DNA of 64,000 nt, from positions 1 to 64,000 of the forward strand of contig CAYNOS010000009.1 in NCBI GenBank assembly GCA_964398985.1. The letters run 5' to 3'. Shown in pieces: positions 25,815 through 34,444 of the stretch. Below the pieces are notes generated by a model, which did no database searches, was not told the origin of the DNA, and was given only the letters and a program-made list of their open reading frames with translations. The first letter of the stretch is position 1; each line of letters begins with the position of its first letter. This DNA is from CAYMRL01 sp964398985 (lineage in GTDB: Bacteria; Deinococcota; Deinococci; Deinococcales; Trueperaceae). The translations under genes were made by a program, and so were the position numbers.

Positions 25815-26960
25815 CTAGAAAAGTGTGCCCTGTCTCATTCTGCCTGGAACAGCGAAGTGTTGCGCCTCGAGTGGCTGCGAACGGGCGGGGATGCCAAGTC
25901 TCTTGCGAGTCGCACGGAACAAGGCGCCGACCTGTTCGGCGTATGGGCCGGTACCTGTCATCCTCTTGCCGAAGCGCCGATCATCGGCCTCGCCAGCGTG
26001 CGCAGCGAGGATCTTGTTGAGCACCTTCTGCTTGCGAAGCGGCGCATGCCGGTCGAGCCATTGCGCGAAGATCTCCGACACAGCCCCAGGCAGGCGCAGC
26101 AGCGTGAAGCCGGCGTGCGTCGCGCCTGCGGCGGCCGCGGCCGCCAGCAACTCGGGAATCTCATCGTCGGTCAGGCCCGGGATGATAGGCGCCATGTTCA
26201 CCCCTACTGGGACCCCGGCCTCGGACAAAGCCTTGACCGCGTTCAAACGGTTGCGGATCGTAGACGTTCTGGGCTCGAGGGCGCCACGCAATCCCTCGTC
26301 AAGCGTGGTTATCGACAGCGTGACGCTCGCACCGTTCCACGTCGCCATTTCCGAGAGAACGTCGATGTCGCGCGTTACCAACGCGTTCTTGGTGATCAGG
26401 GAAACGGGGTTCTTGAAGCTCGCCAACACCTTCAAGCACTCACGCGTGATCCCTAGTCGCCGCTCGATCGGTTGATACGGATCGGTAACGCCCGATAGCA
26501 TCACCGGTCGGGGTCGCCAGCTGGGTGAACGCAGGTCGTTCTCGAGGAGCGTGGGAGCGCTCTTCTTCACCAGGATGACCCGTTCGAAGTCGAGACCAGC
26601 CGAGAGCCCGAAGTATTCGTGAGTGGGGCGGGCGTAACAGTAGGAGCAGCCGTGCTCGCAACCCCGGTAGGGATTCAGGCTGGCGTCGAAACCGAGGTCT
26701 GGGCTGGTGTTCGTGCTGATCACCGTGCGCGAAGTGTCATCCAGGTAACGGGTCTGGGAGCCAAGGTCTGCCTCGGTCAGTTCGGAAGCGTCGATCTCGA
26801 CGACCATCTCCGAGAAGCGGTTGGCGGTGTTGCTGGAGGATCCCCGCCCTCGATGAGCCGGCAGATCGGTGCTCCCGCTCGGGGACGCCGCGAGGGCGCC
26901 GGTGGTCAAGTTCTCGCCAGGGCTTCTTGGGGGCATGGAAGACAGTAGTCGATACCTCAT
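25815..26960 (-). CDS. Radical SAM protein, PA0069/SplB-like
   Basis: 381-residue radical SAM enzyme. The cluster motif CEHGCSYCYA (CX3CX2C) lies near residue 106, in NPYRGCEHGCSYCYARPTHEYF. It belongs to the group typified by PA0069, related to spore photoproduct lyase. VMLSGVTDPYQPIERRLGITRECL and VSLITKNALVTRDIDVL fit that group. The substrate is unknown. The C-terminal residues after about 340 are basic. It is divergent from lepB. Confidence 0.88.
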   Translation of the reverse strand: MRYRLLSSMPPRSPGENLTTGALAASPSGSTDLPAHRGRGSSSNTANRFSEMVVEIDASELTEADLGSQTRYLDDTSRTVISTNTSPDLGFDASLNPYRGCEHGCSYCYARPTHEYFGLSAGLDFERVILVKKSAPTLLENDLRSPSWRPRPVMLSGVTDPYQPIERRLGITRECLKVLASFKNPVSLITKNALVTRDIDVLSEMATWNGASVTLSITTLDEGLRGALEPRTSTIRNRLNAVKALSEAGVPVGVNMAPIIPGLTDDEIPELLAAAAAAGATHAGFTLLRLPGAVSEIFAQWLDRHAPLRKQKVLNKILAAHAGEADDRRFGKRMTGTGPYAEQVGALFRATRKRLGIPARSQPLEAQHFAVPGRMRQGTLF

Positions 26961-27030
26961 TATCTAAGTGTCGCCTGGTATGCAGTCGGCTGCGCGAAGA
27001 CAGAGATGGTCGGTGGAGTTCCGCCCGCGG

Positions 27031-27036
27031 TAGGGT
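27031..27036 (+). promoter_or_regulatory. -10 box of lepB (leaderless type)
   Basis: TAGGGT followed by 8 nt and ATG 27045, with no ribosome binding site. It helps select this start over the in-frame ATG at 27006. Confidence 0.5.
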
Positions 27037-27044
27037 ATGCCCCG

Positions 27045-28013
27045 ATGACGAGTCCCAATGATGAGCGCCGACAGGGCGCGGTTCGCCGGTCTACAGATCC
27101 CACGCGTGCAGGTGGTGCACGTTCGCCGATGACGATGCGGCAGAAGGTTCTGCGCGAGGTTCGCGGCTACGCAGAAGCCTTGGCGATCGCCTTCCTGGTC
27201 GTGACCTTCGTGTTCACTACCGTTGGCGTGGTTGGCTCGTCGATGGACCCGAATCTCGACGGAGGACAAGGACGAGGCAACCTGCTGAGGGCGCTGCTGA
27301 CCGGCGATCGCGTGTTCATCCCCAAGTACGACACGTGGTTGCGCCGCATGGGCGTTCTCGGCGAGTTCGAGCGGGGCGCGGTGGTTGTGTTGCGTGAACC
27401 CGCGAACGCGCCGACCGCTCTCGAGACCGGTCAGCGCAAGTTCTTCATCAAGCGAGTCATCGCTGGTCCAGGCGACGCCATCAGGATCGAGGGCGGGCAG
27501 GTCTACGTGAACGACCATCCGATCGATCAGGGCTTCATCACCGATTCCGGCCAAGTGAGGGTTGCCCGCGTTGACTTTCCCAAGGTCGTGGTGGAGGACG
27601 GTAAGGTGACCTCGATGGTCATGGGCTTCGAGACATCTCGTTCGGGCAATGCCCTGCCGATGCTGCCAACAGGGGGCTTCGACCCAGTGCCTGTGGCGGT
27701 AAGTGATCCACGCGTGCAACTCTTCTACGGCAACGTGATCAGCGCGCTCGAGGTGCCCGCCGGCGTCGGCGACGGGGTGCCGGTCGTGTTGAACCTGCGG
27801 GTGCCTGACGGACACTACTTCGTGATGGGCGACAACCGCAGTGCGGCCGGGAGCGAGGACTCCCGTTACTTCGGCCCGGTCAAGGCCATGGACATTGCCG
27901 GGCGCGCGACGGCCGTGATATGGCCGCCACGGCGCGATGGCGAGTGGAACTGGCGCGGCCTGGCCGCCCCGGAAGCGTTCGACAGCATTCCAGAGCCTAT
28001 CGCCGCCCGCTGA
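27045..28013 (+). CDS. lepB: Signal peptidase I
   Basis: 322-residue membrane-anchored Ser/Lys peptidase that removes signal peptides of Sec-exported proteins. A single TM (about 48-67, EALAIAFLVVTFVFTTVGVV) precedes the catalytic Ser in VGSSMDPNL. The general-base Lys is in FFIKRVIAGPGD. The C-terminal box HYFVMGDNRSAAGSEDSRYFG is intact. At 322 residues it is longer than minimal enzymes, with an insert after the Ser motif and another between about 165 and 230. The hydrophilic N-terminal 40 residues make a start at a later Met possible. Confidence 0.93.
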   Translation: MTSPNDERRQGAVRRSTDPTRAGGARSPMTMRQKVLREVRGYAEALAIAFLVVTFVFTTVGVVGSSMDPNLDGGQGRGNLLRALLTGDRVFIPKYDTWLRRMGVLGEFERGAVVVLREPANAPTALETGQRKFFIKRVIAGPGDAIRIEGGQVYVNDHPIDQGFITDSGQVRVARVDFPKVVVEDGKVTSMVMGFETSRSGNALPMLPTGGFDPVPVAVSDPRVQLFYGNVISALEVPAGVGDGVPVVLNLRVPDGHYFVMGDNRSAAGSEDSRYFGPVKAMDIAGRATAVIWPPRRDGEWNWRGLAAPEAFDSIPEPIAAR

Positions 28014-28050
28014 ATCTGGCGGAGCAAGCTTTCCCGTCTCCCCGAGCTGG

Positions 28051-30468
28051 CTACCGGGCCCGCCAGCGGCCGGCTTCGAGTGAGTGGGGAACCCAAACCA
28101 GTCCCAGGTAGCGAACCGCGACATCTCTGCTGGTGGGTCGGACGCTCACGGTGTCCAACTGCAGATCGTCGGGGTGCACAGGCTTGCGTTTGACGGCTTC
28201 GAGAGCGTCCGCCAGTTCTGCCATGAGGTTGGTCTGCTCGTCGCGAGCGGCAGCCAACCTGTCCTTGGCGCGTTGAACGTCGCCCATGTCCTTGGAGCCT
28301 CCCGACGCCTTGCGCAGCACGCTGCCGATGGCACCGGAGCGGCTGCCTCGCCCGATGATGGCATCAAGCACGCTGCCTGCCGTGTCGAGCGCCCGGTGCT
28401 GAAACTGCTGCTGCTCGCGTCCCACGGCCTGCTCGGCACTCAGCACGCGGCGCTCGATGGTGGACAGCTGGCTGCGATAGCGCTGACGAACCCTCTCCAG
28501 CTCGCTGTCGCGAGCCTCCCGCGCCGCTTGAGAACAACGCAACCTGAAGGTCGACTCGTCCTCGTCAGGTCGCGACACGGCCTTGGTGTCGTTGTGCCGC
28601 CACAGCGTCAGCGCCCCGTCGGTGCGCGCCCAGCGGACGAAGTCGTTCCCCCACGCCTTCAGCGCGGGTTCGTCAAGTGAGATCGCCGGGAGCTCCGCAT
28701 GCGTCGCTCCAGCGGCAGGCGCCTGCAGGAGGTCGTCGAGATCCACCATGGCGTCTTCGCCTTCGGACCAGTTCACGGCGACCGGCCCTTCTCGCGGTTC
28801 CACCAGCCTGGTGACCCGTCGGGTGTGCTCGACGCCATGGGTCTTCGAGTAGTAGTGCACGTCCGCTGCCGCCAGCACGAACGGGAAGTAGGTGATGTCG
28901 GACCCGGAGGCCGTGGTCGGTAGGTACATGGCGGGCAGGTGGCGTGGGAGCGCAGGAGGTCCGCCCCCCCTGTCCAACGTTGCCGGAGCCGGCGAGGTCG
29001 CGACCGAGGGGGCAGGCCTACGCTCAACCGCGTTCTCAAGCGGTTCTCCCCCCGTCAGGCGGGTGGTAGAGCCGACCTTCTCGCTGAGCAGCTTGACCTG
29101 GTCGCGGGACAACGGCCCGGCCAGGTACGACATCACCCACCGGGTCTGGAAGGCCGTGGGGCGTCTGTCATGAACGTTGTTCATCAGGAACGTGCGCTTG
29201 GGAAGCGCTCCGATCTTGGCCTCGAGTGCCTGCGGGTCGGTGCTGCCTGACGCGCTTGTGAGGCCGTCGATGAGCCTGCCTTTGTCGCGCTCGGTCTGGA
29301 GACGGCCGATGAACCAGGTTCCAGCGTTCGACAGCCCTTTGTAGTCGAGGTCCACCGGGTTCTGGGTCGACAACACGAGCCCGACGCCGAATGCGCGGGC
29401 TTGCTTCAGCAGCGTCAACAAGGGGCGCTTCGTCGAAGGTTCTGCGACCGGTGGCATGAAGCCGAAGAGCTCGTCGATGTAGACGATCGCTCGGAGGCTG
29501 GACGTGCCGCTCTGGGCACGCGTCCACGCGACCACCTCGGTCAGCAGCAACGTGAGGAAGAACTCCCGCTCGGCGTCGCCTAGATGGCTGAGCGTGACGA
29601 CTGCGATCCGTGGGTGTCCGTTGTCGTCGTACAGCAGCTCCTGAACGTCCAGGGCAGCGCCCGTCGTCCACGCTTCGAAGCCAGGTGCCGCCAGGAGGTT
29701 GTTGAGCGACATGGCCAAGCGCAGCCTGTCGCGGGGAGGGAAGACCGTGGCCAGGTCCATGACTCCCAACTGCCTGAATGGAGGCTCTTGGACGGCAGAG
29801 ATCAGCTCGGCCAGGTCCACATCGCGTCCGGCTCGCCAGTAGTGCTCGAGGATGCTTGCTATCAGCACGTGCTCGCGACCGAGGGGATCGGTGTCGTGCC
29901 CCAAGAGCCCGAGAATGCCTCCGGAGGTCGCCGCCAGCCTATCGTTGAGAAGATCCCGGTCCCCCAGCACGGCGGCCTTGGGTGCCGCGAACGAACGCAG
30001 TATCGAGATGGGCCGTCCGGCCACCGAACCGGGAGTGTAGATCGTGACCTCGGCAGACCGCCGCAGGCGCTCGATGCGCTCGGACGACTGCCCCCAGGCC
30101 GCGAGCCCCTCGCGCCACGCCTGCGCCTGCTGTTCAGCATAGACAGAAAGGTCTAGCCCAGCACGGGCGGCATCGCCGGGGTCGACCCACGGCTCGAAGT
30201 CGGCGCCCGACAACTCAGGAAAGGTGAGGGCCAGGTTGCCCATGTCGCCTTTGGGGTCGATCACCAGCGCTGGGATCCCGTCGATCGCCGCTTCCTCGAT
30301 GAGAGCCACGCCCAGACCGGTCTTGCCGCTTCCGGTCATGCCCACGATGACGGCGTGGGTAGTGAGGTCGGCAGCGTCATACAGCAGTGGGCGCTCGGTG
30401 GCGTGGGTGAGGTCGTCGTCCGAAACCTCGCGGCCCAGGTAGAAGGCGCCAAGATGCTCGAAGTCCAC
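28051..30468 (-). CDS. HerA/DUF853-type ATPase with C-terminal coiled coil
   Basis: 805-residue P-loop ATPase of the HerA/FtsK-like group. Walker A is GMTGSGKTGLG near 45, the segment ALVIDPKGDMGNL follows, and Walker B is AIVYIDELFGFMPP near 335. The arginine and sensor region includes STQNPVDLDYKGLSNAGTWFIGRLQTE, typical of stand-alone HerA-like translocases. The C-terminal part (about 640-770) is charged and predicted to form a coiled coil. A role in DNA translocation or conjugation-like processes is possible; the family function is poorly defined. GTG 30468 has GGAGAG upstream. It is divergent from polA. Confidence 0.85.
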   Translation of the reverse strand: MDFEHLGAFYLGREVSDDDLTHATERPLLYDAADLTTHAVIVGMTGSGKTGLGVALIEEAAIDGIPALVIDPKGDMGNLALTFPELSGADFEPWVDPGDAARAGLDLSVYAEQQAQAWREGLAAWGQSSERIERLRRSAEVTIYTPGSVAGRPISILRSFAAPKAAVLGDRDLLNDRLAATSGGILGLLGHDTDPLGREHVLIASILEHYWRAGRDVDLAELISAVQEPPFRQLGVMDLATVFPPRDRLRLAMSLNNLLAAPGFEAWTTGAALDVQELLYDDNGHPRIAVVTLSHLGDAEREFFLTLLLTEVVAWTRAQSGTSSLRAIVYIDELFGFMPPVAEPSTKRPLLTLLKQARAFGVGLVLSTQNPVDLDYKGLSNAGTWFIGRLQTERDKGRLIDGLTSASGSTDPQALEAKIGALPKRTFLMNNVHDRRPTAFQTRWVMSYLAGPLSRDQVKLLSEKVGSTTRLTGGEPLENAVERRPAPSVATSPAPATLDRGGGPPALPRHLPAMYLPTTASGSDITYFPFVLAAADVHYYSKTHGVEHTRRVTRLVEPREGPVAVNWSEGEDAMVDLDDLLQAPAAGATHAELPAISLDEPALKAWGNDFVRWARTDGALTLWRHNDTKAVSRPDEDESTFRLRCSQAAREARDSELERVRQRYRSQLSTIERRVLSAEQAVGREQQQFQHRALDTAGSVLDAIIGRGSRSGAIGSVLRKASGGSKDMGDVQRAKDRLAAARDEQTNLMAELADALEAVKRKPVHPDDLQLDTVSVRPTSRDVAVRYLGLVWVPHSLEAGRWRAR

Positions 30469-30599
30469 TGTCTCTCCAATCGCTCGCGAATGGCGAAGCG
30501 CGAGTCACGCCGCAGTCATTCTGCCCGTTCGTCAGGGCGGCAGGCTCCTCGCCAGACTAACCAGCGGCGGCCATACCAGGGAGCTTGGGCAGTGTCTGG

Positions 30600-30605
30600 T
30601 AGACT
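30600..30605 (+). promoter_or_regulatory. -10 box of polA (leaderless type)
   Basis: TAGACT followed by 8 nt and the TTG start at 30614. No Shine-Dalgarno sequence is seen. Confidence 0.5.
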
Positions 30606-30613
30606 CAGCCGCC

Positions 30614-33385
30614 TTGAAGACTTTCTACCTAATCGATGGGCATGCTCAGCTCTTCCGTGCCTATTACGCGCCGTTTCGCGATCTGACATCACCTACCGGC
30701 GAGAACGTGAAGGCCGTCTACGTGTTCACGCAGATGCTCTTGAATCTGCTCAAGAACGTGAAGCCGGACTACTTGGCGGTCGCCTTCGATGTCAGCGATT
30801 CGACTACGCAGCGCAAGGGCTGGTTCCCTGAGTACAAGGCCAACCGCGAAGCGTCACCTGAAGACCTGCATGGCCAGTTCCTGCGCATCCGGCAGATCGT
30901 CGGGGCGCTGCGGCTGCCGATCTTCGAGCTCGAGGGCTACGAGGCTGATGACCTGATCGCGACCATCGCGCGGAGGCTCGCCGGTCGCGGTGTCGAGCTC
31001 AGGATCGGGAGCAAGGACAAGGATCTCCATCAGATCCTGACCGATCAGGTCAAGCTCTGGGACCCATCCTCCGGCGACCTGTTGGACGTCGCGACGCTTC
31101 TGGCCACCAGGGGCTATGCGCCGGAGCAAGCGGTCGAGATCCAGACGTTGACCGGCGACAGCACGGACAACATCCCTGGCGCGAGAGGGGTGGGCGTGAA
31201 GACCGCGGCCAGACTCATCGCCCAGTTCGGGACCGCCGAGGAGGTGGTGGCGAACGCTGCTCAGCTGACCCCCAAGCTGCGCGAGAACCTGCTCGCGCAC
31301 GCTCCCATGATGCCTCTGACGCGGCGTCTGGTGACGCTCGATCAGGAGGCGCCGCTTGACTTCGATCTCGAGGCGTGCGCCACGCCGCGACCGACGCGCG
31401 GCGACCTCAAGCCGCTGTTCGACGAGTTGGGGTTCCGCTCGTTCGGTGACTGGCTTCCCGAGGAACCTGGCCTCGAGGTCGGCGTCGTGAGCGCAGGCAG
31501 TGGCCGGCCAGCCCAAGCCGAGAGTGTGCAGACCGGTCTATCCACCGCCCCAGCGGCTGGCGATTACCGCGTCGTGAACACGCCACAGGGCTTCGCCGCG
31601 TTCCTCGACCAGCTGTCCGCCCAGCCGGTCTTCTGCATCGACACCGAGACAACGGCTCTGCGTGCCGTCGATGCCGACATCGTCGGATATGCCTTCAGTT
31701 GGAAGGCGGGGACAGGCTGGTACCTTCCGGTTCGGGGCGATCACGGTCAGAACCTCGATCCCGACGCCACGGCCGCCGCGCTGAGGCCGATACTCGAGCG
31801 CTCCGACACCCTGAAAGTCGGCCAGAACCTCAAGTACGACATCATCGTGCTGGATCGCGCCGGCATTCGACTGGGGGGACCGCTGTTCGACACGATGGTG
31901 GCTGCCGCGCTGCTCTTCCCACAGCGTCGGACCAACAACATGGACGATCTGGCCCGGGACTTGCTTCAGATCGCAACGACGCCGATCACGGATCTGATCG
32001 GGAAGGGCAAGACGCAAATCAGCATGCTCCAGGTGCCGCTCGACAAGGTCGCCGATTACGCCGCGGAAGACGCTGACGTGACCTGGCGGCTCTACGAGCG
32101 CCTCGCCGAGGAGCTCGAGGCGATCAGTAAGGCGACCCCCGGCGCCGCGGTACTCGGCAAGCTGTTCCAAGAGGTCGAGATGCCGTTGGTGAGGGTGCTG
32201 GCCGCCATGGAGCGAGAAGGAGTCGCCCTCGATGCAGGTCTGCTCGAAGCCTACGCGGGCCGCGTTGCTGGGCGGATCGAGCAGGTCAGGGCGGAGGCGA
32301 TGAGCGCCGCTGGCATCGAGTTCAATCCAGACTCGCCGAAGCAGCTGGCTGAGGTGCTATTCGACCGGCTGGCCCTGCGGGTCGTCAAGACGACGAAAAC
32401 CGGGCGCTCGACGGATGCCGAAGTGCTCGAGACTCTGGCGGCCGAATCACAGCATCTTCTGCCGCGGATCTTGCTCGAGTACCGTGAGCTCTCCAAGCTG
32501 TTGGGGACCTACCTGCAACCCCTGCCAGGCTATCTGAGCAAGACGACAGGGCGACTGCACGCTTCGTTCCATCAGACGGGCGCTGCCACTGGCCGCCTCT
32601 CATCCAGCGACCCGAACATCCAGAACATCCCCATCCGAACCGAGATGGGCAGAGAGGTCCGGCGGGCGTTCACCGCACGCGATGCTGAGTGCCTGTTGCT
32701 GACGGCCGATTACTCGCAAGTCGAGTTGAGGATGCTCGCGCACTTCAGCGCTGACGAGGAGCTCAGCGCTGCTTTCTTCGAAGGCCGCGACATTCACGCG
32801 CACGTCGCCTCTCAGATCTTCGATGTTCCTCTCGAGGCTGTGACGCCCGACCAGCGTCGCATCGCCAAGACCGTGAACTTCGGGATCATCTACGGTCAGA
32901 CGGCGTTCGGGTTGGCGAGGACCTTGCGAATCCCGCAGAGCGAAGCGGGTGCCTTCATTGCGGCCTACAAGGAGCGCTACACCGGACTCGAGCGATTCTT
33001 GAGGTCGTGCGTGGAGCAGGCCGAGGAGCTCGGCTACGTCACGACCATCCTTGGTCGAAGGCGCGCCATCGAAGAGGTTCGCTCACGAAACCGCAACCTG
33101 AGACAGCTGGGGGAACGCCTGGCGATCAACACGGTCATCCAGGGCAGCGCGGCCGATCTGATCAAGGTCGCGATGGTGCGCCTCGATGAACGCCTGCGGG
33201 AACTAGGCGGAGGCGCTCGGCTGCTGATCCAGGTCCACGACGAGCTGGTCCTGGAGACCCCCAGGAGTCTGGCCGAAGAGGTCAAGGCCGTCACGGTCGA
33301 GACCATGACCCACGCTCTCGACCTTCGGGTGCCTCTGAAAGTCGACGTCGGCGTCGCTCACAACTGGCTGGAAGGCAAAGCCTAG
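30614..33385 (+). CDS. polA: DNA polymerase I
   Basis: 923-residue family A polymerase for repair synthesis and Okazaki fragment processing. The 5' nuclease domain (about 1-290) shows FYLIDGHAQLFRAYYA, GYEADDLIATIARR and LTGDSTDNIPGARGVGVKTA. The 3'-5' exonuclease domain (about 335-510) appears active, with FCIDTETTALR, GQNLKYDIIVLDRAG and YAAEDADVTWRLYE. The polymerase domain has motif A DYSQVELRMLAHFS, motif B RRIAKTVNFGIIYGQ and motif C IQVHDELVLE. The proofreading motifs are intact, unlike Thermus aquaticus Pol I. The start is TTG, with no ribosome binding site but a TAGACT box 8 nt upstream. Confidence 0.97.
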   Translation: MKTFYLIDGHAQLFRAYYAPFRDLTSPTGENVKAVYVFTQMLLNLLKNVKPDYLAVAFDVSDSTTQRKGWFPEYKANREASPEDLHGQFLRIRQIVGALRLPIFELEGYEADDLIATIARRLAGRGVELRIGSKDKDLHQILTDQVKLWDPSSGDLLDVATLLATRGYAPEQAVEIQTLTGDSTDNIPGARGVGVKTAARLIAQFGTAEEVVANAAQLTPKLRENLLAHAPMMPLTRRLVTLDQEAPLDFDLEACATPRPTRGDLKPLFDELGFRSFGDWLPEEPGLEVGVVSAGSGRPAQAESVQTGLSTAPAAGDYRVVNTPQGFAAFLDQLSAQPVFCIDTETTALRAVDADIVGYAFSWKAGTGWYLPVRGDHGQNLDPDATAAALRPILERSDTLKVGQNLKYDIIVLDRAGIRLGGPLFDTMVAAALLFPQRRTNNMDDLARDLLQIATTPITDLIGKGKTQISMLQVPLDKVADYAAEDADVTWRLYERLAEELEAISKATPGAAVLGKLFQEVEMPLVRVLAAMEREGVALDAGLLEAYAGRVAGRIEQVRAEAMSAAGIEFNPDSPKQLAEVLFDRLALRVVKTTKTGRSTDAEVLETLAAESQHLLPRILLEYRELSKLLGTYLQPLPGYLSKTTGRLHASFHQTGAATGRLSSSDPNIQNIPIRTEMGREVRRAFTARDAECLLLTADYSQVELRMLAHFSADEELSAAFFEGRDIHAHVASQIFDVPLEAVTPDQRRIAKTVNFGIIYGQTAFGLARTLRIPQSEAGAFIAAYKERYTGLERFLRSCVEQAEELGYVTTILGRRRAIEEVRSRNRNLRQLGERLAINTVIQGSAADLIKVAMVRLDERLRELGGGARLLIQVHDELVLETPRSLAEEVKAVTVETMTHALDLRVPLKVDVGVAHNWLEGKA

Positions 33386-33392
33386 CGGGGAG

Positions 33393-34325
33393 TCACTCGC
33401 CCTCGTCGTCGCTGGAAGCCGGTTCTGGCTGCGAGAGGCGCAAAGACTCCCGCGTGAACCACTCGTAGTTCGGGTTCGTTGGCTCGAGGGCCAAGGCTCT
33501 GCTGTAGGCGGCGTGAGCGTCTTCGAAGAAGCCCTGCTCGAAATGCACGCGCCCCAGCCACGACCAGGCGAGCGCGTAGTTCGCGTTGCGGGCAGTGGCA
33601 CTCGCGAAGCTGTTGCGGGCGAGAGCGAGGCTTCCCGCCTCGTACAAGCGGATGCCCTCGTAGAAGTCGTTGGCGGCATCCACGCCCCAACGCGCTTGCG
33701 CCTGAGCGAGTTGCAGGAAATACTCCGCCCCCTCGGCATCCGGATCGATCTCCAGCAGCGTGCGCCAGGCTGCCACGGCCTGTTCGGGGCGCCTCGTCTC
33801 CAGCATGATGCGACCGAGCCACCTGTGGGCCTCGGCGTCGTCAGGCACGTAGTGGGTGACCAGAGCATAGGTCTCGGCAGCGCGGGCTAGGTCGCCCGCC
33901 TGATAGGCGGCAAAGGCGTTCTCGTTGGCTGACGCTGCGAAAAGGGCCGCTTGCTCTTCGTCCAGCATCCCACCGGCGGCGAAGTACAGCTTCCAGGTCT
34001 CCACTGCCGGTCCGTGCCAGTTCGAGCGGCTGTAGGCTTCGGCCAGGAAGCCTAGCGGCTCGGGATGACCTGGTGCGAGGCTCACCGCCGTGCGGCCCTC
34101 GCGGAAAGCCTGCTGCCACAGAGGCCGGTCAGGATACTGCGCAGGGTAGGTTGCGAGAGCCTCTTGCATCGCGGCTTCGCCACGAGCCAGGGCCTCGCTG
34201 GCGTTACCGGGCAGGGCCTGGGCCGCGGACACGTTCGTCACGACGAAGGCAACGAGCGCGAGTAGGTAGCTCAGGCCCAAGGCCAGACGTCGAGCTGTGG
34301 GTAGGTGATCGGTCATGACGTTCAT
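33393..34325 (-). CDS. Secreted TPR-repeat protein
   Basis: 310-residue exported protein. A signal sequence lies at about 12-36 (ALGLSYLLALVAFVVTNVSAAQA). At least four tetratricopeptide-like repeats follow, for example DAEAHRWLGRIMLETRRPEQAVAAW and NYALAWSWLGRVHFEQGFFEDAHAAYSRALALEPTNPNY. It probably scaffolds protein contacts in the envelope. ATG 34325 has GGAGGTG 5 nt upstream; a second ATG at 34316 is possible. The C-terminus is acidic. It is convergent with polA, with only 7 bp between the stops. Confidence 0.82.
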   Translation of the reverse strand: MNVMTDHLPTARRLALGLSYLLALVAFVVTNVSAAQALPGNASEALARGEAAMQEALATYPAQYPDRPLWQQAFREGRTAVSLAPGHPEPLGFLAEAYSRSNWHGPAVETWKLYFAAGGMLDEEQAALFAASANENAFAAYQAGDLARAAETYALVTHYVPDDAEAHRWLGRIMLETRRPEQAVAAWRTLLEIDPDAEGAEYFLQLAQAQARWGVDAANDFYEGIRLYEAGSLALARNSFASATARNANYALAWSWLGRVHFEQGFFEDAHAAYSRALALEPTNPNYEWFTRESLRLSQPEPASSDDEGE

Positions 34326-34444
34326 CTAGCACCTCCGAGAAAGGGCTCGGCGCCACTCGATTTCCAGGCGCGAAGTGATTTCGTTCACTCTACGGTAGCC
34401 GCGCCAAGGGCCCAGACCTCCGTGCGACTACGGCTCGACCGCGC

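Noticed and set aside
26964..28124. 386-codon frame antisense to lepB
   Set aside because: It covers the antisense of lepB, whose catalytic motifs are clear. The encoded sequence has the His/Arg-rich look of a GC-codon shadow.
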